This document shows, piece by piece, positions 10,970 through 22,890 of a DNA stretch of 64,000 nt. Position 1 is the stretch's first letter. Every line of letters begins with the position of its first letter. The DNA is from Salvelinus alpinus. Taxonomy: Eukaryota; Chordata; Actinopteri; Salmoniformes; Salmonidae. The stretch covers positions 31,995,596 through 32,059,595 of the forward strand of contig NC_092115.1 of the NCBI RefSeq assembly GCF_045679555.1, in the 5' to 3' direction. Position numbers and translations under genes: made by a program. The notes under the pieces are model-generated. The model saw only the letters and a list, made by a program, of their open reading frames with translations, searched no databases and had not been told where the DNA came from.

Positions 10970-13943
10970 CTGACTGATCCAGAGGATGAAGGAGGCAACA
11001 CGGGTGAAGACAGTGGGTTTCTGGGGGATGTTGCAGCCTTTACCATTCGCAAAGCTGGTGACACCCTAGACATACCACCTACCATCTGCCCTGACAGTTC
11101 AGTGGCCCACCTGAATCACCCTGGGGAGACACAAGGGTGGAGGAGATGGGGAAAAAAGCAACTAGACACATTGGAAATAATAAAAAAATGTCTGACGGTA
11201 GTACATACACAAAACACGACAAACATGCACTGTACACACCTGCGTTCACTCACTCACGCACACACCCACACAGACATGCACTCATCCACACACACACATA
11301 CTGTACATTCATACTACAGCACACATCACAACTGCTGCTACCAGAATAGTATTATTATTGCTAAAAAGTGTACAATTTGAACACTTGCCCCCCATTCTCC
11401 AAAACACATGTAAATATTGGATTATAAATTGGACCTTCCTGCTTAATAAATGCTTATTCTGCTGAGCCATTTACTTTATGTTCATATTCTTATATTTTAT
11501 TATGTCTTCTTGTTGTTGCATTGTCGAGAAGGGACATGCAAGTAAGCATTTCGTTGGATGATGTATACCATGGGTATCCTGTGCATACGACTAATAAAAC
11601 TTTCAACTAGAATGCATTCATCCAATTTGGTGACCTCTACACACATGACTGGCGGACTTGCTCTCTCCGCCAGCGCAGATCATGGTGGTCTTTGCAGAGC
11701 TGCCCCACCAGTCACTATGGCTACAGACACTGTGCTCCACCACAGGAAGCAGGGCCTGCTGCAGGTGGTTGGTTGCTGCACCACCAGCTGAGAGAGGGAG
11801 AGTGAGAGAGAGAGAACGAACAAGTAAAACAAACAACACTGTATAATCATGTAGCCCTATATGTTTGCCATCATAATGTGTTATGGCTACATTTTGGCAT
11901 TAGATGCCTACATAATGCCTAATAAAGTGAGACAGCAGTAAAAGTAAACAAACAGTATTTGACATGGGCTGCATTGAGTGTCTTACAGTAGATGCGCCCC
12001 CAGCCGGTGACATAGCAGGGCTGGTTGTGGGTAAGGATGGCACCGTTCTCTGGAAGGCAGGCCAGCTGGACCTTGTCATTGATCACAGCACTCCTCACCA
12101 GCTTCAGGAGGGCAATGTCGTTCCTGAAAGTAATAGGAGAAAGCAAACACCAAAGGAAAAGGGCAACACTGTCAGGGCAAGAGGATCTTATGACTGACTT
12201 TGACAATATGAGTTCTGTCTGTTTTGTTACAGCCCATGTTTAAACAGCAAAGGTCGATGATAACAGTATCATGTTCTGTTCTGTCGCTGGCCCAGTGCGT
12301 TTCAACACCGTCTGCCATTATTTATTCAGCTGTTTGACTCTGAAAGTGACTCATTATTAGAACCTGTTGTGTACTATATTTCTGGGCAGATCATGAAGGA
12401 GCATGAAGGCCTTACCCACATGAGACACAGTTATCGTTCCAGTCAGGATGGAGGATCATCTTGCCCACCATGATGGACTCCTCATAACCCTCCTCTGTAT
12501 TCATGTCATGCTCTGCCACGACCACTCTGTATGTGTGGAAACCTGGATCAGATCAAAGGGAAGAACACAGGTGAAAAATATGCAGAAACACTGGTGAAGT
12601 AACCTGGTTGGCCCAGATCTGTTTGTGCTGTATAGCCAATTCCCAACAGCCTTAGTTCTCTATACAGCACAAACAGGCCTGGGGCGACTAGGCTACAGGT
12701 GAAGCGAATGTTTATTTTACTCCGCTGACGAGTGCCGCATTTGGTCTTACAGTGCCACGTGCTGGTAGGGCAGAAAGAGTATCAGTGTTTGTTATGCCCT
12801 AGTTTGGTGATTGCTAAGGAGTGTGTAAGAGAAAGCTTCTCAGGGAACATTATGGGAACAGTTTTTGTCAGGGTTTCATAGAGCAGCAGGAGAGCCTATA
12901 TATAAAGGTGTTCAATGTTTCTGTCATACCCCAGCCCTATTTATTTATTGGATGCCTATTATGATACTAGCTATATTTGATAGACTCATACAGCCATTTG
13001 CATGGCATATTGCATGCTGGACTCGTGTAATGCAGTGTGCAGCCGTCATAACCCAGTTATCAGCGATGAGCATACCTCCGCAGGTGGGGAAGAACGACTC
13101 CAGAGAAACCTAAGAATAAATGGCAAACCCATACATGGGTCTAAACAGTAACATAATTGTGTGTGTGTGCATGTGTGTGTGAGTCTATATTAATAAACCA
13201 GGAATGAAAAGTATGCATTATGTGCTCTCATCGGATAAGTTACAAATCGAAAAACAGGCAGGTCCCTAATCAGCAATTCAGGTCATATAAAGGGACTTGT
13301 AGGTCAAGATATGTGGTGTAATTAGTTCAGGACTGGGGACATTTGTGAGATTATGCTAAAATACTGTATATGTGTCTACGTATGTCTCCAAAAACGTATG
13401 TTACAAAAATTTGTCTATTTACAGTATGATACTTTTTTTTGTGTGTAATAACTCATTAACAACGCAATCAATGTAAGTTTATCATTACGCTGTACGCTTA
13501 TTCATACTGTAATTCCCAGTCTTACCTGCCATGGCCAGCTGTAGGGCCGAGCTTCTTCCCCATCCACAACACTGCTGGTGCTGGGGAGGTAAGTGGGTAT
13601 GCCACAACCTGAGACTAATGAATACATACAGAGATAATGACTGGCAGTGTAAGTGATCGCTCAAAAACAGCATCACAAAATAGCGTCCGCTCAGGTTCAT
13701 TACAGGTAATGAGAAAATCCACATATGCCCTATCTTATGAGCTACAATCCATGTTTTGCAAACCACATAGGATTCTATCATTTCAGTGACCCTTTTTTTT
13801 CTCACTTTTCTGTCATAGCTTTGAGAATAAACAATTGAAAAATATCATTCTAATGCACACTCACCTGCAGTGACTGCTAGCACCAAAACAAATGCCAGTT
13901 CCAATAATTTCTCAATTCTCCTTTCACCCCAAGCCAAAGTCAT
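10970..13943 (-). pseudogene. Pancreatic elastase (CELA3-like) pseudogene, seven exons visible
   Basis: Minus-strand exons read 13865-13943, 13526-13608, about 13015-13109, 12416-12542, 11987-12123, about 11655-11787 and 10970-11120, most with GT-AG borders. They encode a chymotrypsin-fold serine protease. Visible are a hydrophobic leader (FVLVLAVTAG), CGIPTYLPS, an activation-site-like [15 protein letters not shown], catalytic His in MTAAHC, catalytic Asp in NDIALLKL, a CYVTGWGR block and catalytic Ser in [22 protein letters not shown] and the [12 protein letters not shown] block resemble elastase 3 most. Damage: exon 3 lacks about six residues before TCGG; the end of exon 6 has lost the expected CN before GDSGG and has no clear donor; exon 7 has a TAG right after GRW and then a frame change. 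The leader is about 11 residues longer than usual. Decay of an extra copy seems more likely than sequencing error because the damage is spread over three exons. Confidence 0.72.
12604..12700. repeat. Foldback (MITE-like) repeat in an intron of the elastase relic
   Basis: AGATCTGTTTGTGCTGTATAG is answered some 50 bp later by CTATACAGCACAAACAGGCCT, forming near-perfect inverted arms. Such short foldback elements are common in salmonid introns. Confidence 0.6.
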
Positions 13944-14289
13944 ATTGTATGAGCTCATAGACCATTATATACCCAGGACAACCTCTTATCACTAGGCCTG
14001 CCTGGGATCAGACTACCCACTCTCCACCTACTGATCAGTTTTTTACAGGTGGCATTGAAAAACGATTGACATCATACTGTAATTTTCTATCTGTTATAAT
14101 AATTGCATATAGGCATTTATGGATTTAAAGACAATAGTGATTTATTATTTATTAATCATGAACTATTATACAGAAGTAGTAGTTCTAGAGGGGTCTTCTA
14201 GAGGAAATTGTCTGGTCAAATAAATCCATTCAATTAATAGATACAAACTGTACTTTGAAAGTATGTTTTTTTGTCATCTAAAAAATTGC

Positions 14290-14520
14290 AGGTTAGCGGG
14301 TTTTTTTGTCATGGAGACAAAAAAAACATTCTAGTGACCATTCTATGCAGAATGGTCACTAGCTGGCACAGCCACAAAGTCATAAAATCTGATTTGAAAT
14401 CTAACCCTAAACTTAACCACACTGCTAATCCTAATGCCCACGCCTAACCTTAAACCATTTTGTTTTCATACTTTTTTACTACATAGCCAATTTTGCAGCT
14501 GACTTAAGCGGGAGTCAAGA
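14290..14520. repeat. Repeat block with a 14-bp-arm palindrome
   Basis: The stretch contains a palindrome at 14331-14362 (arms CTAGTGACCATTCT and AGAATGGTCACTAG around a 4-base loop) followed by a degenerate CTAACCCTAA-type tract. No coding content is seen. Confidence 0.5.
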
Positions 14521-14659
14521 CTCATGACAATAAATGTCAACCTGCTATAAAAAAAAATCACTTTACAGCAGCAATAATTGTGGAGTGGCACCTTATCACT
14601 CCACGGCGGAAGGTGTCAGTGTATACACGTGTCATTCATTATTTTGTGTTGTCACTACG

Positions 14660-14840
14660 GAAGTGCGAGACATGGCACTATTGAAAGGAGTGATTTCTGG
14701 GTTAGCGTTAAGTGTGGCGGTGGAGCAATTGAAGTTGAAGATTTCTGGTGATGTGACACCTGCCATTTGGTGTGTCTGCTGCATCGCAGACCCGGTGGGG
14801 AGCGTGGTGAAACAGAGGAGTCACTGTCAGCACATTTGAG
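14660..14840 (+). mobile_element. Possible LINE ORF1 fragment
   Basis: A short frame from about 14672 reads LLKGVISGLALSVAVEQLKL, which resembles the ORF1 (nucleic-acid-binding) protein of fish I/Nimb-type LINEs. It loses the match within about 60 residues. The assignment rests on remembered resemblance only. Confidence 0.35.
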
Positions 14841-14857
14841 TCAATATCCGACAATGA

Positions 14858-15405
14858 CGCCTTGACTTTTTCCACATTTTGTTAAGTTACAGCCTTGTTC
14901 TAAAATGGAATTTAAAAAAATTCCTCATCAATGTACACACAATACCCCATAAAGACAAAGCAAAAACAGCTTACATTTTTTTTGTACTGAAATATCACAT
15001 TTACATAAGTATTCAGACCCTGTACTTTGTTGAAGCACCTTTGGCAGCGATTACAGCCTCAAGTCTTCTTGGGTATGACGCTACCAGCTTGGCACACCTG
15101 TATTTGGGGAGTTTTCTCCCAGTTTTGCAGATCCTCTCAAACTCTGTCAGGTTGGATGGGGAACGTCGCTGCACAGCTATTTTCAGGTCTCTCCAGAGAT
15201 GTTCAGACTTGTCCCGAAGCCACTCCTGCTTTGTCTTGGCTGTGTGCTTAGGGTCGTCCTGTTGGAAGGTGAACCTTCGCCCCAGTCCGGTCAGGACATC
15301 AATCTGGATCAGGTTTTCATCAAGGATCTTTCTGTACTTTGCTCCGTTCATCTTTCCTTCGATCCTGACTAGTCTCCCAGTCCCTGCCACTGAAAAACAT
15401 CCAAT
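14858..15405 (-). mobile_element. Truncated Tc1-like transposon (second family)
   Basis: The inverted-repeat end and the C-terminal half of a Tc1 transposase lie on the minus strand, with the coding part at about 15013-15390 (for example RLVRIEGKMNGAKYRKIL and RRFTFQQDDPKHTAKTKQEW). The segment before the EHLW motif is shortened. Homology stops abruptly near 15405, so the N-terminal half and the other inverted repeat are missing. It differs clearly from the intact copy at 5565-7168. Confidence 0.85.
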
Positions 15406-15569
15406 ATACGTAAGCAGGGGGGTACTACAGGTGCCCTAAAGGGACAAACTAGAATATCAATACACAACATATTCCTCCCCCTTTACTTTTGATACCTCAT
15501 AAGGAAAAAGTTAATATTCACTGTTTTGCATATTATTTTCCTTTTTAAATAACTGTTCTCTTAATGTAA

Positions 15570-16140
15570 ATAAAGGACGTTTTCAGAATAACCTTTTCTG
15601 AACTAGGGAAAGACGGTAGACTGCCTGAGTTCCCAGACTTAACCCTGGGGTGTATTCTGCCCCAATGTCGGAGGTTAGTCTGAACTAAATAGTCAACCTT
15701 TCAGGGGGTCGTCTTTCTCTTGAAGGGTAATGACGTTGTACAGGTGAGTCTACAGTCACATTGTCTCTGAGTCTGAGTGGTGATGGTGTATGCCCACAAT
15801 GGGGTGCAACAGTACCCTGAGTAGGCACTCTGCCTGGTTCAGGTGAGTCTGGAGCACTTTCCAAATGTGTAGGTCCTGCAGTGGATGTTCAGGTGATGGC
15901 TCGTAGACATGGTAGGTCTCCAGTAGCTGATCTTGGTTTGTCACTTGACAAGAGTCATTTCTGAGGTTGGTTCCTGGCAACAGTTGATCCAAGTGTCTCG
16001 TCCAGATGATGTTCTCTGGTCTGTGAAATGTGTAGGACACATGGCCTGTTTGTGTGACCACTGTTGCTGGTTTCCACTTTGGACCTTTGCCGGCAGTTCC
16101 GAGCAAGAACTCTCTCTCCAGGTCTGAAGCAATGAAAAGC
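15570..16140 (-). mobile_element. Gypsy-type pol fragment (integrase C-terminus), fossil
   Basis: The minus strand encodes GPKWKPATVVTQTGHVSY followed shortly by IWTRHLDQLLP, the C-terminal block of a Ty3/Gypsy-like integrase. Only this piece is present. No LTR is recognised beside it. It is a broken, old fragment. The short stretch 15406-15569 beside it shows nothing I can name. Confidence 0.6.
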
Positions 16141-16215
16141 TAATTAACCTATTGAATGATAAGCATGGCTGGTCAAATGCATTTTCAGCAGGGAACCGAT
16201 TAACGGTTAACCATC

Positions 16216-16380
<165 letters not shown>

Positions 16381-16799
16381 TACCCATTCCGGTCTTGTTC
16401 CAGGGGAGAGGAGCAGTTCCCCAGTCCGTAACGTACCTTCTTCGGTGCAATCACGTCCAACGGTAACATGTTCATCAGGGACTCCTCAGCAGCCTACCCC
16501 CTCGTCCCATTGCTGCTAATAGACTGTGACATCACAAAGAGGTACAATTCAATTACCACAACATCAGTACAACTTTATGGTTCCTGAGTGGCATTAGAAA
16601 CTATTGGTACTGTAGAGAAATCCCCATTCACCAACTACTGCACATACACTTGCAGTGACACTAAAGATATGTCATTGAGGGCCTCAGTAGCTTTATCAAT
16701 ACCAATGTCAATTGAGAGTGGAATAATACAGTTAAATTCCACATTGGTAAAAAGGGTGCAAGAAGCCAGTCGAATAGCCAGTGTTCAATGTACATAGGG
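16381..16799. other. Unannotated stretch
   Basis: I see no gene, RNA or recognisable element here. Confidence 0.4.
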
Positions 16800-17273
16800 C
16801 AGAAGTCTCTAAGGTGCTGCCTCTAAGATAGAGTAACGGGTGGTAGCCGGCTAGTGTTTAAGGTGCAGGGCAGGGTACCAGGCGGAGGCCGGCTAGTGAT
16901 GGCTGTTTAACAGTCAGATGACATGGAGAAAGAAGCTGTTTTTCATCCTCTCGTTCTCAGCGTTGATGCACCTTCACTGACTATAGATGGTAGCAGGGTG
17001 AAAAGGCTGTGGCTCGGGTGGCTGAGGTCCTTGATGATCTCCTTGGCCTTCCTGTGACATAGGGTGCTGTAGATGTCCTGTAGGGCAGGCAGTGTGCCCC
17101 CAGAGATGAGTTGGGCTGACCGCACCACCCTCTGGAGAGCCCTGTGGTTGCGGGCAGTGCAGTTGCTGTACCAGGAGGTGATACAGCCCGACAGAATGAT
17201 CTCGATGGTGCATCTGTAGAAGTTTGTGAGGGTCTTAGGGGCCAAACCAATTTTCTTCAGCCTCCAGAGGTTG

Positions 17274-20200
17274 AATACGTGCTGTTAACTGGTATCTCTG
17301 TTATTTGGGGGCGCGGCTCTATTGCATCCTGCAGTGTGTGTGACGTTTGGTGTGGCATTCTTTTATGTTTTTAATTTGTACACTTAGTTTACAAACAATC
17401 TGCCAACCATGGATTCACAGTGGTGGGGTGTTGGACTGATCTTGTTGATCGTGTACATACCCGCTACAAACGGACTAAATTTTGAAAACGCTGCTGGCAG
17501 CGGATTCCAAATACAGCAGGGAGTTCTTACTACAATGCAACTCAAACACAAACGCGATGGATATCCCAATGGCCCATCTAATCCCTGATTGTCTGCGAGT
17601 GGATTACAAACCCAAATGCAAATGTTGGAAACGCGGGGGAATCAGACAAAGACTTAAAAAATGAAAGAACAAACTTCCCTTACCCACCACCTTGATGATT
17701 AATGCCAGGTCACTGAGGGGGAACGAGGATGAGCTGTCAGCAAATCTGCGCTTCCAACACGAATACCGGGAGGCCTGTTTGCTGGCATTTACTGAGACTT
17801 GGCTGGATGACAGAGTCCCGGACAGAGAAGTGGAGCCGGCCGGCTTCACTCTGGTCAGAGCGGACCGTGATCTGACAGTCACAGGGAAACTTCACGGCGG
17901 GGCGTCTGCCTGCTTGTCAGGGACCAGTGGTGTAAATCGATCCTGGTAAGAGAGAGACTCTGTATCCCCGACATTGAACTGCTTTCTGTGTCACTGCGAC
18001 CCTACTATCTGCCCAGTGAGTTCCCCCAATTGTTTGTTACTGTTGTGTACATTCAACCTAAAACTAATATAACAAAGGCATCAGATATTATTTATAATCT
18101 GTCACAGAAACTGGAATCCATCTCCACTGACGCACCCAAATGTATTTTAGGGGATTTTAACAAATGTACCTTGCACAAAGTCCTGCGCACATACCACCAG
18201 TATGTGAAATGTCACACTAGGAAAGATAGGACTCTTGACTTGTGCTATGGGACAATACCAAATGTGTTTTCTGCCACCACCAGACCTCCCCTGGGGACAT
18301 CAGACCACAATGTGGTCTACCTCAGGCCAACCTACTGTCGGCTGCTGGAGATGGAGAAACCAACAGTTAAAACTGTCCAGATCTGGAATGAAAACAGTAT
18401 CACTTGTCTCTAGGGGTGTTTTGACTGTACTATGTGGGAGGTATTTGAGGACAGCAGCTCTGATCTTGATGACAGATGTTGTTTCAGACTATGTAAACTT
18501 CTGTGTTGAGTCAGTTGTGCCTACTAAAACCTGTAAAATGTTCCCTAACAATAAGCCTTTGGTATCAAAACATCTAAAATCACTACTTGATAGGAAGAAG
18601 GCAGTTTATGCTGAGGGTGATAGACAGGCTTTAAGAGATGTGCAACGTGAGATCTAAAGATAGTGTAACGGCCGTTGAATGAAGAGGACCAAGGTGCAGC
18701 GTGGTGAGCGTACATAATCCTTTATTAATTATGACGCCGACAAAAACAATAAACAATACCAAACAACCGTGAAGCTAAAGGCTATAGTGCCAACAAACAA
18801 AGATAACTTCCCACAAAGACAGGTGGGAAAAAGGGCTACCTAAGTATGGTTCTCAATCAGAGACAACGTTAGACAGCTGTCCCTGATTGAGAACCCTACC
18901 CGGCCAAAACATAGAAATACAAATAATAGAACGAAAGAACATAGAATACCCACCACAAATCACACCCTGACCAAACCAAATAGAGACATAAAAAGGATCT
19001 TTAAGGTCAGGGCGTGACAGATAGATACTGGTGGACAAGGAGGCATACAAGCAAAGAGTGGAGAGGACCCTCTCCTCAGGAAACGCAAGGGTGGCCTGGC
19101 AAGGGATTCAATCCATGGCTAGTGCCTCCCACATAGGCAGGGGAAAACCAGTGCTGACCTTGGGAGACATGAGGGCCAGAACATGGCTAATGAACTGAAT
19201 GTTTTCTTCTCAAGATTTGAATCAGACAACTTTGTGTCGGAGGTAATACAACTGGAAGCATCATTACAAATGTTTGAGAGAGTTAAACAGTCTGATGTTT
19301 AAAAGTTGTTCAGGAGATGTAACACATACAAAAACCCAGGCCCAGACAAAATAAGTGGGCATGTGTTAAAGCTCTCTGCTGAACAATTGGCTGGTGTTTT
19401 TACAGACATTTTCCAATCCTCACTCGACCAGCAACACGTGCCAGTATTGTGGAAAAACTCAATAATTTACCAATTCCTAAAGCATCTAATCCCTCTGTGC
19501 TGAATGACTACCGCCCTGTCGCCTTGACATCCTTAGTAATGAAATGCCTTGAGAAACTTGTGAAAAGTCATATTCTCAGTCACCCAGAAGCTTCTCGACC
19601 CATTTCAGTTTGCCTATCAGCCTAGCAGAGGAGTTGATGATGCCATTCTTACCCTAATTAACATGGTCTATAGACATCTAGAAGGTGCCAAATCCCATGT
19701 TAGGGTTCTGTTTGTTGACTTTTATTCTGCCTTCAACACAATCCAGTACTACATTCTGGCACAGAGACTCATTCGGGACTTCTCCTTAGATGGGGGGTCT
19801 AAATAGGTCCCCACGTGTCAGACATACGCAATACCAACACAGGCTCTCCTCAGGGATGTGCTTTGTCTCCACTCCTGTACATATTGTACACTAATAGTTG
19901 TACTAGTTCCCATCCTGACAGACACCTCGTTAAGTTTGCTGATGACACTGCCTTGATCAGCCTGTTGCATGATGACAAAGAACATCATGGCCCGGTCCTA
20001 GATGACTTTGTAGAGTTGTGTGAGGAATCACACTTGGTCCTCAATACCAACAAGACCAAAGAGATGTGCATAGACTTCAGGAAGTGTACAACACCTACCT
20101 CTGCAACATCTATCAGAGGTCAGATTATAGAGATTGTAGAGGAATACAAATACCTGGGTGTCCCAGGACAAGTTTCAGTGGAGTAAATGTACAGACCTGT

Positions 20201-20786
20201 TCAACAAAAAGAGTCAACAGAGACTGTACTTTCTCAAAAAGCTGGGATCTTTTTATGTTGACTGTACTATACTGACTCTGTTTTACAAATCTTTAATTGA
20301 GAGTATTTTAACTTTTTGTATTGTTTGTTGGTTTGGCAATACCACTGTCAGCCAGAAAAATATGCTGAGAAGGATTATCACCACAGCAAGCCAGGTACTT
20401 GGAGTCAAACAGACAGGCCTGGATGAGATCTTTAAGGTCAGGGCCCTCCGCAAGGCCAAAACATTTTAGACCCAAGCCACCCCCTGTAACAGGACTCTGT
20501 AACAGACTCCCCTCTGGGCGCAGGTATAGGGCAACCCTCAGCAGGAAAAACAGAACTAGACAAAAATTTGTGCCAGGAGTGATATCCCTCCTACATAGCT
20601 CGTGCTAATGTTCTTATCGACTCAGTAAGGCCAGCAGGCTTTAAAAAAAAAAGTTTTATTGGTATGTAACTGTTATGAAAGTTGTATTGTCAATTCCGTT
20701 TTGTATTTAAACGCCACTTTAAACGTGTACATGACACTGCAAAAAAAATCCCATTGGGGACAATAAAGTCAGTAAGTAAGTTGTGC
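17274..20786 (+). mobile_element. Rex1-like LINE, nearly full length, decayed
   Basis: On the plus strand an AP-type endonuclease appears in pieces (MMINARSLRGN and AFTETWLDD at 17692-17949; CILGDFNKC and TSDHNVVYL at 17988-18413). Reverse transcriptase follows ([20 protein letters not shown] at about 19330; SPQGCALSPLLYILYTN and KFADDTALI at 19815-20186). The 3' end is ACAATAAAGTCAGTAAGTAAG, a short simple-repeat tail. Several stops and frame changes break it, and a solo LTR lies inside at 18664-19019. Confidence 0.75.
18664..19019 (-). mobile_element. Solo LTR (TGTCACG family), inserted in a LINE
   Basis: This 356-bp LTR starts TGTAACG and ends GTGACA on the written strand, so its own sense is minus (TGTCACG...CGTTACA). 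Perfect 5-bp duplications GATAG flank it (18659-18663 and 19020-19024), typical of Ty3/Gypsy-type integration. No internal region remains, as expected after LTR-LTR recombination. It shares a hairpin and an ATG-bearing 3' end with the LTRs at 27-33 kb and 37.5 kb. The clean duplications suggest it is younger than the LINE it sits in. Confidence 0.9.
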
Positions 20787-21486
20787 CTTCTTCACCACAC
20801 AGTCTGTGTGAAGTGACCATTTCAGGTCATCAGTGATGTGCATGCCAAGGAACTTGAAGCTTTTGACCCTCTCCACTGCGACCCCATCAATGTGGATGGG
20901 GGCATGCTCTCTCTGCTGTCTCCTGTAGCCCATAATCAGCTCCTTCATTTTGTTTACGTTGAGGGAGAGGTTATTTTCCTGGCATGACTACGCCAGGGCT
21001 CTCACCTCCTCCCTGTAGGCTGTCTTGTCGTTGTTGGTAATCACTGTTGTGTTGTCAGCAAACTTGATGATTGAGTTGGAGACGGGTGAACATAGAGTTC
21101 AGGAGAGGGCTGAAAGAGCACCCCTGTAGGACCCCGTGTTGAGGATCAGCATGGCGGAGTTGTTGTCGCCTACCGTCACCACCTGAGGTTGGCCCGTCAG
21201 GAAGTCTAGGTGTTATGTTGTACAGGGAGGGGTTCAGACCCAGTGCCCATGGCCCTGAGCTTTGTGTTCAGCTTAGAGGGCACTATGGTGTTGAAGACTG
21301 AGCTGTAGTCGATGAACAGCATTCTCACATAGGTATTCCTTTTGTCCATGTGGGATAGGGCAGTGTGTAGTGCAATGACGATTGTGTTGTCTGTGGATCT
21401 GTTGGTGCGGTATGCACATTGTAGTGGGTCTAGGGTGTCAGGTAAGGTGGAGGTGATATGGTCTATAAAGAGCGACTGCCCCTAAA

Positions 21487-22057
21487 AAAACATCTAATCC
21501 CAATGTGTTTAAAGGATCACTGCCGGTTGAGATTGGAAAGCCCTGGACCACAGCCAACTATGGTTTGCATACCCTGCCAAAGGACCAGGTGGTCGTAGTT
21601 CGTTGGTCTCCAATGGTGGTGAGTTTACTGGTAGCTAGACCATAGACTGCTGGTCATGTATCCGGTTATGTATATTTTGATAATCATTATCACTATCATC
21701 GCTATCATAGCTGACGTTAGCTAGCTACCTAACTAGTTCGCTAACTACCTAATTAGCTGTCTAACATTAGCCTAACTCAATACAACTCCGTTACAACACA
21801 TTTCAAAAGAAGTCAACTAATTAGTAGGAAAACCTTTTGTCTTGATTGTGATGTCACCAGATGTAGATGCAGTAATGTTATAACTTTAGCCAGCTAAGAT
21901 TGAGGGAACCACCACATATTAACATTGCTAGCTATATTTCAAACTTCGCTAGTAACAGTAATGGCAACATTGCCATCTCTCTAAAGTAAATTTGACAACA
22001 TAATATGTTAAAATTGTTGCTGACACCCTAATGCCTCCAATTTTGGTGTCAGCATTC
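21487..22057. other. Unassigned stretch with an exon-like segment
   Basis: At about 21507-21632 a plus-strand frame reads NPNVFKGSLPVEIGKPWTTA and continues to a GTGAGT donor-like site, with no stop. I do not recognise the peptide. After it comes AT-rich sequence with many GCTAGCTA-type words, typical of fish introns. It could be a stray exon of a host gene or part of a mobile element. Confidence 0.25.
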
Positions 22058-22339
22058 TGTGAGGATCGACGCTGGAGACAGGAAGCAGGTACAGGGAGAA
22101 TATTTAATTAGCAACGGACATGAAACAGGACAGGAACAGCGTCTGGACAGGGGGAAAAATAACGACATCAATGCAGACACAGTGAACAAACGGGGGAGCA
22201 GACGGTTATCAACAAAGGGAAGGAGTCCAGGTGAGTCCAATGAGCACTGCTGGGCGTAATAATGGTGACAGGTGTGTGTAATGAAGGGTAGCCTGGCGTC
22301 CTCGGATGCCAAAGAGGGAGAGCGGGAGCAGGCATGACA
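22058..22339 (-). mobile_element. Solo LTR, second family
   Basis: The 282-bp segment begins TGTGAGG and ends GCATGACA on the written strand, giving TGTCATGCC...CCTCACA on its own strand, with an LTR-like AATTAAAT processing signal inside. No internal region is attached, and no matching 5-bp flanks are seen (CATTC left, CTATA right), so its flanks may have been rearranged. A broken, isolated LTR. Confidence 0.55.
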
Positions 22340-22363
22340 CTATAGGTAGGAGGTGAAATCTAG

Positions 22364-22890
22364 TTACTCGTTTAAACTGAGTGGGGATACAGAATGTAAT
22401 TTATATATCAACATGGCTTCTCTTTGGAGTAATTTGTTGTCATAATCACCTCTGTGTGGTGGATGAACTTTTTCGATCCCAACGAAACGCAATTCATTAA
22501 TAGAATGATTTTGTTCTATAAAGTGTCTCGCAGCTGGCAAGGTGATATCTAGACGTCTGATAGTGGATTTATGTTCTCCAAGGCGAACTTTCAAGGTGCG
22601 CAATGTTTTTCAAATATAAATCTTATTGCAAGAACACTGTAACACATAAATAACTCCTTTACTAGTGCAAGTTATACATTACTTTATCTCATAGGTCCTA
22701 GAAGTCTGATGGCATACTAAATTAGAACATTTCCTTATGGTGCTACATGAGGTACATGATCTACAGGGGAAGCATCCTTTTACGAATTACTCGTTCTCTG
22801 TCTGACCACATGTGATTTAACCAATATGTTTGACAGATTTCTTTTGTTTGTAGGTGAAAAGGTGGATTCTGGAAAGCAGGACCTAAACTT
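22364..22890 (-). mobile_element. Penelope-like element, GIY-YIG endonuclease end
   Basis: The minus strand carries the C-terminal GIY-YIG region of a Penelope-like retroelement. A frame at 22364-22603 contains MRTLKVRLGEHKST and ends HSVSPLSLNE. Upstream on the same strand a cysteine-containing linker and SHVVRQRTSNS are visible in damaged frames. The reverse-transcriptase part of apparently the same element lies at 33041-33650 on the same strand in the matching order, so the element seems to have been split by about 10 kb of later insertions. Confidence 0.7.

Larger units (their letters stand above)
16800..21486 (-). mobile_element. LINE (L2/CR1 group), minus strand, split by a Rex1-like LINE
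   Basis: The 3' part (about 16800-17273) encodes, on the minus strand, a LINE C-terminus with FYRCTIEIILSGCITSWYSN and LQRVVRSAQLISGG. The upstream part resumes at about 20787-21486 and covers the reverse-transcriptase region ([15 protein letters not shown]-type motifs, antisense to the written strand). In related copies at 25.4-25.5 kb these two parts are adjacent, which shows the intervening 3.5 kb is an insertion. The frames are broken. Confidence 0.75.

Noticed and set aside
22058-22339. Solo LTR as a clean insertion like the other two
   Set aside because: LTR-like ends are present but the flanking 5 bp do not match, so I did not claim a dated insertion.
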